A stretch of 64,000 bases of DNA from assembly GCF_001278705.1 (NCBI RefSeq), contig NZ_CP012600.1, forward strand, positions 2,666,190-2,730,189, read 5' to 3'. This DNA comes from Bacillus gobiensis (GTDB taxonomy: Bacteria > Bacillota > Bacilli > Bacillales > Bacillaceae). Every line of letters starts with the position of its first letter. The first letter of the stretch is position 1. The position numbers and the translations under genes were made by a program. The notes beneath the pieces were generated by a model. The model was not told the DNA's origin and ran no database searches. It saw only the letters and a list, made by a program, of their open reading frames with translations. Of the stretch, positions 8,904-17,804 are shown piece by piece.

Positions 8904-10508
8904 TTAATACTCTTTCACTTCTTTTGGAGCAGGCAGCATTTTCACGTTCTTTTTATGTGCTTTCTTTCGCAAATGATCTTTTCGCACATCTCTTAAAAAT
9001 AATGCAAGAACGACACCAATGCCGCATATAAAAGCAGTTAGAAAAAATGCGTCGTTAATACCCATTACATTTGCTTCGGCATTTGCCTGTTTGAGAAGGC
9101 TGCTATAAACGATTTGCTTCGCCTGATCAAGAGGAATATGCAGATGGCCTGCTATCGATTGTACATAAGATTGAAAGCTATGCATAAAACTCGGATCTGC
9201 TGTGTTCGTCTGATCAGCTATAACTGAGTAATGAAACGATGTCCGGTTAGTATAAGCAGTAGTAATTAAGCTGATTCCAATCGATCCGCTGATTTGACGA
9301 AGGGTATTTGCCATCGCCGTTCCGTGGCTGTTCAGTTCTTTTGGCAGCTGGTTCATACCTGCTGTCATTACCGGCATCATAAGCAGTGAGATTCCAAACG
9401 CGCGTATCATATAAATGACCATGATGTGAGTATAAGATGTCTGTACCGTTAAGAACGTATAATCGAACGTTGTAACCGCAGTTATGATTAGTCCGGCAAT
9501 CGTCAGAGGCCGCGGTCCGTATTTATCAAAAAGTATTCCTGAAATCGGTGACATGACAAGCATCACTAATGCCCCCGGCAATAAGAGCAGCCCAGAATCC
9601 AATGCCGAAAAACCAAGCAAATTCTGCAGATAGATCGGCAGCAAAAACATACCGGAAAACAAAGCTACCGTAATAATGATATTTAAGACGCTTGATAATG
9701 AGAAAATGTCGTATTTAAACACTCGAAAATCAAGCATAGGTTCAGGTGACTTCAGCTGTTGAAAAATGAACGCGGCAATTCCAACGACACCAATAATAAC
9801 AGTTGTCAGCACTATAGGATCATCCCAGCCTTCACTTCCCGCTTCGCTTACCCCGTAAAGCAAAGAGGCAAAGCCTGCGACACTAAGGACTGTTCCAAGA
9901 AGATCAATTTTAATTTTCCTCGGCTCAACCATATTTCTGAATAAGAAAAATGCGGCGATCAGCACAACAAAAGCCAGCGGCACTAGGCCATTAAACATAA
10001 GCCTCCAATGATAATGTTCAATAATCCAGCCGGATAAAGTCGGACCTACAGCGGGAGCAAACATCATGGCCAGCCCAAATACACCCATACCTTTTCCTCG
10101 GCTTTCAGGCGGAAAAATAAATAGGATTGTCGTCATAACAAGCGGCTGTAAAATTCCTCCCCCAATTGCTTGGATGAGCCTCCCTGTCATCATGATTGGA
10201 AAATTGGTCGCTATTCCGCAGATCAATGTTCCAATTGTAAAAAACATCATCGCTGTAAGAAATAAAGACCTGCTGCCGAATCTGGTGATCAAAAAAGCAG
10301 ACAAAGGAATCAGGATGCCATTGACCAGCATATAGCCGGTCGTTAACCATTGGATAGTAGAGGTGTCAACACCGAATTCTGTCATTAAATGAGGCAACGC
10401 CACGTTCAATAGCGTTTGATTTAAAATAGCCAAAAACAAGCCAGCCATTAGAATGATCAGAATCGATTTCGGATTTTCTGTTTTTGGTTTATTTTCTTGC
10501 AATGCCAT
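8904..10508 (-). CDS. DHA2-family multidrug exporter, EmrB/QacA type
   Basis: This 534-residue protein is the usual length for a 14-helix major facilitator. It has LPHLMTEFGVDTSTIQWL and TGYMLVNGILIPLSAFL at the start, and GRLIQAIGGGILQPLVM and GLAMMFAPAVGPTLSGWI, the motif C region of drug/proton antiporters. It should export lipophilic compounds with the membrane-fusion partner encoded just upstream. AGGAGG precedes its ATG. Confidence 0.92.
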   Translation of the reverse strand: MALQENKPKTENPKSILIILMAGLFLAILNQTLLNVALPHLMTEFGVDTSTIQWLTTGYMLVNGILIPLSAFLITRFGSRSLFLTAMMFFTIGTLICGIATNFPIMMTGRLIQAIGGGILQPLVMTTILFIFPPESRGKGMGVFGLAMMFAPAVGPTLSGWIIEHYHWRLMFNGLVPLAFVVLIAAFFLFRNMVEPRKIKIDLLGTVLSVAGFASLLYGVSEAGSEGWDDPIVLTTVIIGVVGIAAFIFQQLKSPEPMLDFRVFKYDIFSLSSVLNIIITVALFSGMFLLPIYLQNLLGFSALDSGLLLLPGALVMLVMSPISGILFDKYGPRPLTIAGLIITAVTTFDYTFLTVQTSYTHIMVIYMIRAFGISLLMMPVMTAGMNQLPKELNSHGTAMANTLRQISGSIGISLITTAYTNRTSFHYSVIADQTNTADPSFMHSFQSYVQSIAGHLHIPLDQAKQIVYSSLLKQANAEANVMGINDAFFLTAFICGIGVVLALFLRDVRKDHLRKKAHKKNVKMLPAPKEVKEY

Positions 10509-10545
10509 GGTAAAAAACCTCCTTTCTGTTCAACCTGAGCTTTCA

Positions 10546-11181
10546 TTATTTTTCAATTTTCACAGACGCGTTCATACCCGGTAAAACTTTATCAGAAGGG
10601 TTACTGATAGATATCTTCACTTGAACCTTTTGAGTCGTTTTCGTATAATTCCCGCTTGCGTTTGTTTGCGGAAGCAAATCAAACGTGGAGTTTGTTGCAT
10701 AGCCGATCTTTTCAACTGTCCCTTCAAATGTGGAACCCGGATCCCCGTCGACTGTGACATCTACTTTGTCATTTACTTCTATTTCGCTTAAATCGGTTTC
10801 TTTAATATTTGCAGTTACGTACAGGTTATCCATATCGATAACTTCCGCCAAGGCTTGCCCGGCTTGAACGAGTTGTCCATCCTGCGCTTCGTTCTTAACA
10901 ATCGTTCCATCAGAAATGGTCTTCACATCCTGTGAACCGGATTCAGATTTGACCTTTGCTATTTTATCGTCCTTGGATACTTTATCTCCTTCATTCATGT
11001 TCCAGTCGTTCAAAACACCAGCAGCCGAAGCAACGATTTGTGTCCGGTCCCCCTGTACATGCGCTTCATCTGTTTTGACAAATGAGCTGTTTTGATAATA
11101 AAAATAAACGCCTCCTGCAATGAGAGCAAGAATGACAATAAGTCCAATTAGATTTGCTACAAGCAATTTTCCTCTGCTCAT
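10546..11181 (-). CDS. EmrA/HlyD-like membrane-fusion protein
   Basis: The product of 211 residues has one N-terminal membrane anchor (NLIGLIVILALIAGGVYFYY), two lipoyl-like halves around TQIVASAAGVLNDWNMNEGDKV, and a beta-barrel region ending VLPGMNASVKIEK. It is shorter than Gram-negative EmrA because it lacks most of the coiled-coil hairpin. That is normal in Firmicutes, where no outer membrane has to be spanned. It is first in the operon with the exporter. Confidence 0.9.
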   Translation of the reverse strand: MSRGKLLVANLIGLIVILALIAGGVYFYYQNSSFVKTDEAHVQGDRTQIVASAAGVLNDWNMNEGDKVSKDDKIAKVKSESGSQDVKTISDGTIVKNEAQDGQLVQAGQALAEVIDMDNLYVTANIKETDLSEIEVNDKVDVTVDGDPGSTFEGTVEKIGYATNSTFDLLPQTNASGNYTKTTQKVQVKISISNPSDKVLPGMNASVKIEK

Positions 11182-11213
11182 AATGATTTTCTCCTTTCAA
11201 ACATGTAAATAAA

Positions 11214-11225
11214 TTTGTTAACAAA
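11214..11225. promoter_or_regulatory. 12-bp palindrome TTTGTTAACAAA, probable operator
   Basis: This perfect palindrome lies about 6 bases downstream of the -10 hexamer of the efflux promoter, where a bound repressor would block transcription. Confidence 0.55.
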
Positions 11226-11230
11226 GTTAA

Positions 11231-11259
11231 ATATTAATTTAGGATAGTAAAAAAATCAA
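11231..11259 (-). promoter_or_regulatory. SigA-type promoter of the efflux operon
   Basis: The minus strand reads TTGATT (11254-11259), 17 bases, TAATAT (11231-11236). It lies about 50 bases upstream of the membrane-fusion gene. Confidence 0.75.
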
Positions 11260-11275
11260 CAGAAAGCTTTCAGAT

Positions 11276-11287
11276 TTTACATGTAAA
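11276..11287. promoter_or_regulatory. 12-bp palindrome TTTACATGTAAA, probable operator
   Basis: This perfect palindrome lies about 16 bases upstream of the -35 hexamer. A related ACATGTAAATAA word recurs at 11201. No regulator gene is adjacent in the window. Confidence 0.5.
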
Positions 11288-11451
11288 TAATTAGAAATCA
11301 ATCAATTGGTATATTTCCTTACAAAAATTCCATTTCTACTCAAAAAATATGCTATTGTAAATTTCACCTATTTATTTCTTTGTCCTCGCATGTCTAAATC
11401 ATTTAAGAATACTTACTCTTGAAGGGAAGCTTTTAAAAGGGGGAGAGTGGT

Positions 11452-11964
11452 TTGAAAAGAACCTCTTATCGCGGGATAAGTTTAAGGGAAGCTGAGCATG
11501 TGATCAGGCATCAAAAGTATGTAAGGAGCGAATCGAGAGTTTTTTGCAATGGGATTACAGCAAAACCCGTTTATGGCCAAGGGGTTTATATGGTAAACGA
11601 TTTAGAGCTCGCTGCTCAGTACGCGTTTTGTCATGCAGAGGCTGAATTACAGCCTGGGGTTGTCTTAAAGCAAGAAGTCGTGTTTGAAAATCCATTGATT
11701 CTTAATCGAAATTATGGAGAAAAACAGCTGAAATTGGATGCATGGACGTGGAAAACATCATCAGCTCTATTTGAATCGATGTCACAGCCTTCTTCTGAAA
11801 GGATCGGGGATTGTATAAAGGAGTATTTGCTTCTGAAGGGCTATGATGGCGTGATATCCCACCTTGGAGACGAATTAATTCATTATGTTTCTTATTTTCC
11901 CGAAAAACAAATAGGCAAAATCTCGTGGCACCTTTCCTTCAGTATTCAGGATTTGATTGTTTAA
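11452..11964 (+). CDS. Putative ADP-ribosyltransferase-like protein, standalone
   Basis: This 170-residue protein starts at TTG behind a GGGGGAG site. I do not recognise a named family, but the pattern resembles a minimal ADP-ribosyltransferase fold: TSYRGIS at the start; GQGVYMVNDLELAAQYA near 43-59, like the G-x-Y...A..Y helix of that fold; then VVFENPLIL; LLKGYDGVI near 130; and a final E before IHYVSYFPEKQIG. A catalytic H-Y-E-like arrangement is only suggested. No neighbouring immunity or antitoxin gene is evident, and no secretion signal is seen. It may instead be a degenerate or housekeeping member, or an unrelated family. Confidence 0.55.
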   Translation: MKRTSYRGISLREAEHVIRHQKYVRSESRVFCNGITAKPVYGQGVYMVNDLELAAQYAFCHAEAELQPGVVLKQEVVFENPLILNRNYGEKQLKLDAWTWKTSSALFESMSQPSSERIGDCIKEYLLLKGYDGVISHLGDELIHYVSYFPEKQIGKISWHLSFSIQDLIV

Positions 11965-11967
11965 CGT

Positions 11968-11996
11968 AAAAGAGCAGCCATCCAGACTGCTCTTTT
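11968..11996. terminator. Bidirectional terminator
   Basis: Arms AAAAGAGCAG and CTGCTCTTTT flank a 9-base loop between two convergent genes. Confidence 0.85.
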
Positions 11997-12221
11997 CTAG
12001 CTTGTTGCATTTTTTTCTTTCTGATTGATGATCACATTTGAAAAGTACTTTCTGGCATCTGCATTGCCTATGATCAACTGCTTAACGTCACCTGTTTGCG
12101 AATGGGAAAACTTAAGCACAGAGCCATTAAAGTTTTCATACACATGACTAATGTAGTATCCATTAGCCAGAAGCCCATCAATCAGCTTTTTTTCCTTTTC
12201 GTATTCCTTAAATTCTGACAT
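11997..12221 (-). CDS. Small protein of unknown function
   Basis: The product is 74 residues from the ATG at 12221, preferred over ATG 12230 because AAAGGA lies 8 bases before it and would otherwise touch the start codon. It opens MSEFKEYEKEKKLIDGLL and has a predicted alpha/beta pattern (GYYISHVYENFNGSVLKF, then KQLIIGNADARKYF). I do not recognise the family. It lies 36 bases downstream of hydA and may be the last gene of the pyrimidine operon. Confidence 0.6.
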   Translation of the reverse strand: MSEFKEYEKEKKLIDGLLANGYYISHVYENFNGSVLKFSHSQTGDVKQLIIGNADARKYFSNVIINQKEKNATS

Positions 12222-12257
12222 CCGCTTCATCCTTTTTATATTAATACTTACACATAG

Positions 12258-13673
12258 CTAGCGATGTTGGACCGGCATTTTCAGTTCGGATTCCGATCGA
12301 AATCTGCTTCGTTTTAAATATTTTCCGGCTCCCGGCTTTCCTGTAAAAGCCTTATCCTTGATGACAAATTCCCCTCTGCTTAGCACAGATACAGGCTCAC
12401 CAGTAACCTCCATGCCCTCAAAAGCATTGTAGTCCACATTCATATGGTGAGTGGAAGCAGAAATTGTCCGCTTTTTATTCGGATCAAAGATCACAATGTC
12501 AGCGTCACTGCCGACAGCAATCGTCCCTTTTTTCGGAAAAAGTCCGAACAGCTTTGCACTTTTCGTACTGACGAGATCGACAAATTGATTAAGGCTGATT
12601 CTTCCTTTTTTTACACCTTCCGAAAATAACAAGCTGAACCGGTCTTCAATCATCGGTCCGCCATTTGGTATTTTCGAAAAATCATCCCGTCCCAAATCTT
12701 TCTGGCCGTTAAAATGGAACGAACACTGATCAGAACCGAACGTCTGCAGCTGTCCGCTTTTTAGCGCGTTCCATAACACCTCTTGATTCCACTTCTCTCT
12801 CAGCGGCGGGGACCAAACGTACTTGGCACCTTCAAAATTTTCTTTTTCCAAATCCGTTTGATCGAGCAAAAGATACTGTGGGCACGTCTCACCCCATACT
12901 TGGTAGCCTTTCGACCTGGCTTCGGTAATTTTTTTCACCGCTTCTGCACATGACACGTGCACCACATACAATTGGGAGCCTGCGAGCCCTGTTAGCTCGG
13001 CTGCCCTTCCCGTTGCTTCTCCTTCCAGCTCTGGAGGACGGGTTAACGCATGATAAATCGGGGAAGTGTTCCCTTCACTCAGCGCTTTAGTGACCAAATA
13101 TTCAATCACATCACCGTTTTCAGCATGAACCATTACGAGGGCGCCAAGCTTCTTCGCTTCCACTAACGTACGGAAAAGCGTTTCATCATCAGCCTGAAAA
13201 ACATGCTTGTAAGCCATGAATACCTTAAAGGAGGTAATCCCTTCTTCTTCGATGATAACAGGAAGCTCATTTAAAATAGCTTCATTGGCCTCGCCGATCA
13301 TCAGATGAAATCCATAATCAATGACTGCTTTGTGCTGCGACTTTTCATGCCAAGTATTGACTGCTTTTTGCAGGGGCTCTCCTTTATTCGTAAGGCAAAA
13401 ATCGATGATCGTCGTAGTCCCGCCATAAGCAGCTGCGATCGTTCCTGATTCAAAATCATCACACGTTACTGTGCCGCCAAACGGCATATCGAGATGAGTA
13501 TGAGGATCGATCCCGCCAGGAAAGAGGTAATTCCCTGTCGCATCAATAATCTCCGCTTCTTCCGCGTCAAAATCCGTTCCAATCGCAGCAATTTTTTCGT
13601 CTTCAATCAAGACATCCGCTTCATACATGTCTGAGGCTGTTACAATTGTTCCGCCTTTAATTAGTTTTGCCAC
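12258..13673 (-). CDS. hydA: Dihydropyrimidinase
   Basis: The product is 471 residues. DPHTHLDMPFGG near 57 is the metal-binding HxH motif of cyclic amidohydrolases. SFKVFMAYKH near 150 carries the lysine that is carboxylated to bridge the two zinc ions. VHAENGD and YVVHVSC supply further ligands, and GSDQCSFHF the late aspartate. It opens 5,6-dihydrouracil and dihydrothymine to the N-carbamoyl-beta-amino acids, after PreT-PreA reduce the pyrimidine ring. No beta-ureidopropionase gene for the next step is present in the window. Confidence 0.93.
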   Translation of the reverse strand: MAKLIKGGTIVTASDMYEADVLIEDEKIAAIGTDFDAEEAEIIDATGNYLFPGGIDPHTHLDMPFGGTVTCDDFESGTIAAAYGGTTTIIDFCLTNKGEPLQKAVNTWHEKSQHKAVIDYGFHLMIGEANEAILNELPVIIEEEGITSFKVFMAYKHVFQADDETLFRTLVEAKKLGALVMVHAENGDVIEYLVTKALSEGNTSPIYHALTRPPELEGEATGRAAELTGLAGSQLYVVHVSCAEAVKKITEARSKGYQVWGETCPQYLLLDQTDLEKENFEGAKYVWSPPLREKWNQEVLWNALKSGQLQTFGSDQCSFHFNGQKDLGRDDFSKIPNGGPMIEDRFSLLFSEGVKKGRISLNQFVDLVSTKSAKLFGLFPKKGTIAVGSDADIVIFDPNKKRTISASTHHMNVDYNAFEGMEVTGEPVSVLSRGEFVIKDKAFTGKPGAGKYLKRSRFRSESELKMPVQHR

Positions 13674-13697
13674 CGCTTTACGCCCTCCTTCATTTAA

Positions 13698-14957
13698 TCA
13701 AGTGATTCTTTGTATCGCCGCTTGGCGTTCATTCCATGTCATCGGCTTCGAGCTCGGAATTTCAATCATGTCAATCGCGTTTTCTACCGGGCAAACGATG
13801 CTGCACAGGTTGCAGCCGACACAATCCTCTTCTCTGACAGAAAGATAGCCCTTGCCGTGCTCATCGGTCAGCCTGTCAATGCATTGGTGCGCCGTGTCCT
13901 CGCAAGCAATGTAGCATTTGTTGCAGTTGATGCACGCATCCTGATTGATACGTGCGACGCTTTTATAGTTCAAATCCAGGTTGCCCCATTCGGTGTACCG
14001 TTCGACTGTTTTTCCGATCAGCTCTTCAACCGAGTGAAGCCCTTTGTCATCCAAATAGTTGGTCAGTCCGTCAACCATATCTTCAACGATGCTGAATCCG
14101 TGATGCATTACTGCTGTACACACTTGAACGCTTCCCGCTCCCATCAGCATGAATTCGACGGCATCCCGCCAATCAGAGATTCCGCCTATACCTGAAATCG
14201 GCACGTTAATGCTGGTGTCACCGGCACATTTCCCAACCATATTAAGAGCAATCGGCTTAACCGCGGGACCGCAATAACCTCCGTGTGATCCTTTCCCGCC
14301 AACGTGAGGAACAGTATTCCAAGAATCAATATCCACTCCCATTAAGCTGTTAATCGTATTGATCATGCTCACCGCATCCGCTCCGCCTTGAACAGCAGCA
14401 TATGCAGTTGCTGTGATATCCGTTATATTTGGCGTCAGCTTGACAATGACCGGCGTCTTTGCGGCTTCCTTCACCCAATACGTCTGTTTTTCCACCAGCT
14501 CCGGTACCTGTCCGGTCGCTGATCCCATACCGCGTTCTGCCATACCGTGCGGACAACCGAAGTTCAGCTCCAATCCGTCCACTCCTGCAGCCTCTGTTTT
14601 TTTCACAAGCTCGTGCCATTTTTCCTGAATCGGGTCAACCATTAAGGATGCAATGATCGCGTGGTTTGGAAATTTCTTTTTTGTTTCATAAATTTCTTTT
14701 AGGTTTACTTCGAGAGGACGATCGGTGATGAGTTCAATGTTGTTAAAGCCCGTAACGCGGCGGCCGTTAAAATGAAGGGCAGAAAATCTTGATGATACAT
14801 TGAGGATTGGATCGCCGAGCGTCTTCCAGACCGCTCCGCCCCATCCCGCTTCAAATGCCCGCTGAACTTGATATCCTGAGTTGGTCGGCGGTGCCGAGGC
14901 GAGCCAAAACGGATTAGGAGCCTCGATCCCTGCAAAGGTAATATGTAAATCTGCCAA
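13698..14957 (-). CDS. preA: NAD-dependent dihydropyrimidine dehydrogenase, subunit PreA
   Basis: The product of 419 residues has a TIM-barrel dihydroorotate-dehydrogenase-like domain with FMN contacts (NPFWLASAPPTNS at the start, ELNFGCPHGM near 130). The C-terminus carries two 4Fe-4S clusters: CINCNKCYIACEDTAHQC and CVGCNLCSIVCP. With PreT it reduces uracil and thymine using NADH. It ends 24 bases before hydA in the same operon. Confidence 0.94.
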   Translation of the reverse strand: MADLHITFAGIEAPNPFWLASAPPTNSGYQVQRAFEAGWGGAVWKTLGDPILNVSSRFSALHFNGRRVTGFNNIELITDRPLEVNLKEIYETKKKFPNHAIIASLMVDPIQEKWHELVKKTEAAGVDGLELNFGCPHGMAERGMGSATGQVPELVEKQTYWVKEAAKTPVIVKLTPNITDITATAYAAVQGGADAVSMINTINSLMGVDIDSWNTVPHVGGKGSHGGYCGPAVKPIALNMVGKCAGDTSINVPISGIGGISDWRDAVEFMLMGAGSVQVCTAVMHHGFSIVEDMVDGLTNYLDDKGLHSVEELIGKTVERYTEWGNLDLNYKSVARINQDACINCNKCYIACEDTAHQCIDRLTDEHGKGYLSVREEDCVGCNLCSIVCPVENAIDMIEIPSSKPMTWNERQAAIQRIT

Positions 14958-14975
14958 AAGAGCTAACCTCCTTTA

Positions 14976-16367
14976 TTAAGCTGTTTCATGCTTTACTGCA
15001 GCTGACAGTAGACGGTGAATTGAATGGGCAGCCATTTTTCCTTGCTGAGCAGCCGTCACAACCATCGCATCCCCTTTGCCTGCTTTAAAAATGACATCGC
15101 CTGCAGCAAAGATTTTCGAGTTGGAGGTTTGGTACGTTCCGCTATCAATCGTTACGATACCTTGCTCATGGTCAAGCTCCATTTCTTCTATTAGACGGGT
15201 GTATCGGGTTTGGCCGATGGCGAGAATAACGGCATCCGTATCCATCACTTCGTTCGACCCTTCAATAGGAACTGCCTGTCGTCTGCCGGAGTGATCAGGC
15301 TCTTTGATTTCCATGGAAACACATTCAATCCCCCTTACAGCTCCGTTTTCATCTCCGAGAATCTTGACGGGCTGTGTGAGCCATTCAAATTCAATTTCAT
15401 CCTGCTTAGCAAAATCGTATTCAAAAGGGTACGCGGTCATTTCCTTAACTGTCCTTCTGTATAAGACATTTACCTTCTTAGCTCCTAAACGAACCGAACA
15501 GGTAGCGGCATCTATTGCCGTATTTCCGGCACCTACGACGGTTACTTTTTTTCCGACAAAATCTTGTGTTAATGGAGGTGATTTCGTACTTTTTACAAAA
15601 TCAATCGCGTCATACACTCCATTTAAACCTTCTCCCTCAATGTTCAGGGAAGGAACATCAGACATGCCTATAGCTAAGACGACGGCATCATGTCCATCAA
15701 TAAGTTCTTTTACCGAAATATCCGTGCCTACTCGCGAATTGGTGCGGATCTCAACTCCTAACTGTTCTACCTGGCTTACTTCCCATAATGATACGTCTTG
15801 CGGCAGTCGGAAAGAAACAATCCCATATGTGTCGAGACCGCCAGCCTTATCTTCAGCTTCAAAGATTGTGACACTAAAGCCAGTGCGGGCGAGCTCTCTT
15901 GCGGCCGATAGCCCTGCGGGACCTCCTCCGATCACTGCAATTTTTTTCCCATTCGGCAATCCGGGCTGAAAAAGCTGCTGATTGTTTGTCATCGCCCAAT
16001 TCGTAGCGTGACGCTGCAAATTGCCAATCATAATCGGAAGGGAAGCATCGTTCAAAACACAGGCCCCTTCGCACAGCTCTTCTGTCGGACAAACTCTGGC
16101 ACATGTTGCTCCTACCGGATTCGCATCCATGATCACTTTAGCCGATCCTTTCATATTTCCTGAGGCAATCTTCTTTATAAACGATGGAATATTTATTTCT
16201 GTTGGGCATGCTTTTATACAAGGCGCGTCATAGCAGTACAGACATCTGTTTGCTTCATCCATTACTTCTTTCGGTGATAAATCAGGTTCAATTTCTGCAA
16301 AATTGGCTGAGAGATCGTGAAGTGAAATATTTTTATGCAGCAGTCTGTTTTTATTCAAGCTTTTCAT
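14976..16367 (-). CDS. preT: NAD-dependent dihydropyrimidine dehydrogenase, subunit PreT
   Basis: The protein has about 463 residues. The N-terminus holds cysteine clusters for two 4Fe-4S centres (CLYCYDAPCIKACP and CARVCPTEELCEGAC). Two dinucleotide-binding folds follow (AVIGGGPAGLSAAREL for FAD and VTVVGAGNTAIDAA for NADH). The start is uncertain: AGAGGTG abuts the ATG at 16367, so the TTG nine bases later may be used; an upstream TTG at 16394 has no ribosome-binding site. It is first in the preT-preA-hydA operon. Confidence 0.93.
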   Translation of the reverse strand: MKSLNKNRLLHKNISLHDLSANFAEIEPDLSPKEVMDEANRCLYCYDAPCIKACPTEINIPSFIKKIASGNMKGSAKVIMDANPVGATCARVCPTEELCEGACVLNDASLPIMIGNLQRHATNWAMTNNQQLFQPGLPNGKKIAVIGGGPAGLSAARELARTGFSVTIFEAEDKAGGLDTYGIVSFRLPQDVSLWEVSQVEQLGVEIRTNSRVGTDISVKELIDGHDAVVLAIGMSDVPSLNIEGEGLNGVYDAIDFVKSTKSPPLTQDFVGKKVTVVGAGNTAIDAATCSVRLGAKKVNVLYRRTVKEMTAYPFEYDFAKQDEIEFEWLTQPVKILGDENGAVRGIECVSMEIKEPDHSGRRQAVPIEGSNEVMDTDAVILAIGQTRYTRLIEEMELDHEQGIVTIDSGTYQTSNSKIFAAGDVIFKAGKGDAMVVTAAQQGKMAAHSIHRLLSAAVKHETA

Positions 16368-16407
16368 GCACCTCTTTCGTTTAAATTTTCTCAAAATTCA
16401 TAACATT

Positions 16408-16436
16408 ATCGTATTGTATCAATAATTGAATGTCAA
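16408..16436 (-). promoter_or_regulatory. SigA promoter of the preT-preA-hydA operon
   Basis: The minus strand reads TTGACA (16431-16436), a 17-base spacer, TACGAT (16408-16413), 41 bases before the preT start. The hexamers are near consensus, so any control must come from a bound regulator that I cannot identify. Confidence 0.8.
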
Positions 16437-16524
16437 TCTTTTAATTGCATATTAAAATATGTTTTTATTTTATAAAATAGAAAACTCATTTATAATAATG
16501 AAAAAGATAGAGAGATGTGAGAGT

Positions 16525-17046
16525 ATGAATCAGCAAGAGATGGCAGCTGAAATCAATGCGCTGGAAAGAAAAATAGAAGAACAGCAGCACACATTGGCTC
16601 AATTAAAGGAAACATTAACTTGTTTGGAAGAACAGGAAGCAGAACGCCGCCGTTTTATTTCGTCTAAAGAAATAATCGATTTGGTTTATTCACACATCGG
16701 CAAACGGTTGAATATGTCTACCATGAAACGATGGGCAGACGAAGGCTACCTTGGAGAAGTTATTGATGAAAAAGAAAGATTCTGGGCCATAAAATCTAAG
16801 CAAGGGAAAAAAAGATACGTGTATCCGAAAGCTGCCGTTTTTCCATTTTTAAATGAAAAAGGCTACTTAAAACCTAAATTTGCAGTGCTCGATGCGGTTG
16901 AAGCAAAACAAGGGATTAAAGGAATGATTATTGATTTTTATCTCGAAAAAGAACATTTTTGCTACACTCTCCAGCTTGACGGCACGTTCCAATCCATTAG
17001 CGGAATCAATGAAGATGACCTGCAGCTAGTTGAGAAGGAGATTTGA
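16525..17046 (+). CDS. Coiled-coil/winged-helix protein, unknown function
   Basis: The product is 173 residues from the ATG at 16525 (an earlier in-frame ATG at 16498 has no ribosome-binding site). Residues 1-45 are a Glu/Gln/Leu-rich coiled coil (INALERKIEEQQHTLAQLKE). The middle (SSKEIIDLVYSHIGKRLNMS then MKRWADEGYLGE) reads like a MerR or excisionase-type helix-turn-helix. It ends 3 bases before the next gene, so the two form an operon. DNA binding is an inference from this pattern. Confidence 0.6.
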   Translation: MNQQEMAAEINALERKIEEQQHTLAQLKETLTCLEEQEAERRRFISSKEIIDLVYSHIGKRLNMSTMKRWADEGYLGEVIDEKERFWAIKSKQGKKRYVYPKAAVFPFLNEKGYLKPKFAVLDAVEAKQGIKGMIIDFYLEKEHFCYTLQLDGTFQSISGINEDDLQLVEKEI

Positions 17047-17049
17047 TCG

Positions 17050-17439
17050 ATGAAAGCAAACGTCCGATTGATAAACAATAAAGAAAATCAAGCCATTGCC
17101 CGGCAAATCAGAGATTACAATCTCCGTACAGGAAATACTGTATCAATCTCCTTTGAAGAAAATTTATCGGAAATTGTGTTTTCTGGAGAAAAAATCCTCA
17201 TACCACACAAATATTGGAATAAGGATAATCTGATCATCGAAGGAGAAGCAAAAAAAGAAGAAAACGACTGCCTCATCGAGCCAAGCGAAAAAGGAAAAAC
17301 AGTCAACCTCCATCTCGATGCCGAGCTCGTCGACGAACTAAACAAAATCAAAGAGCACGTCTTAAGCAAAACCCAGCACGAAATCGTCCTTGAATTATTT
17401 AAAAAAGGGCTACATCAGTATAAACGTGAGAATCAGTAG
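17050..17439 (+). CDS. Small protein with ribbon-helix-helix-like C-terminus
   Basis: This 129-residue protein is of no family I recognise. The last 45 residues (KTVNLHLDAELVDELNKIK then QHEIVLELFKKGLHQY) have the strand-helix-helix spacing of CopG/Arc-type DNA-binding proteins. The N-terminal half is predicted beta-rich. It is tightly coupled to the preceding coiled-coil gene. The pairing recalls plasmid maintenance proteins, but no ParA or replication gene is present. Confidence 0.55.
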   Translation: MKANVRLINNKENQAIARQIRDYNLRTGNTVSISFEENLSEIVFSGEKILIPHKYWNKDNLIIEGEAKKEENDCLIEPSEKGKTVNLHLDAELVDELNKIKEHVLSKTQHEIVLELFKKGLHQYKRENQ

Positions 17440-17451
17440 GGGGTTGAAGCA

Positions 17452-17742
17452 GTGAAAAAGTTTTTTTACGCAGGGTTATTATCGACGCTGGCTTCAATTA
17501 TCTGTTCTCTTTTGACAAATGATACAACCTACATCTATAAAGTAGCAGGCACTCTTGCAGTCATCGGAATTATTTTATCAGGGCTTTATCTCCAGACGTT
17601 TACCACTGAATTCCAGCAGCGAGGACATTCCAATACAGAAAGCAAAGAGGATCGTAAACAACGAACGGATAGCGGAATTAACTGGGCACTCTTTGCCTTG
17701 CCGAACACTCTGTGCTGCATTGTTGTATTTTTGTTTTTTTAG
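17452..17742 (+). CDS. Small membrane protein (DUF5316-like)
   Basis: This 96-residue protein has three hydrophobic segments (FFYAGLLSTLASIICSLL, VAGTLAVIGIILSGLYL and WALFALPNTLCCIVVFLFF) separated by a charged loop (HSNTESKEDRKQRTD). Size and layout fit small DUF5316-type membrane proteins of Bacillus. It begins 12 bases after the previous stop. Confidence 0.55.
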   Translation: MKKFFYAGLLSTLASIICSLLTNDTTYIYKVAGTLAVIGIILSGLYLQTFTTEFQQRGHSNTESKEDRKQRTDSGINWALFALPNTLCCIVVFLFF

Positions 17743-17804
17743 ATGCTCAGGATTAAGCGGGTGAGCTGGAGCTTGGTGGCACTTGAAAAAGTGGTGCGAG
17801 GCAA

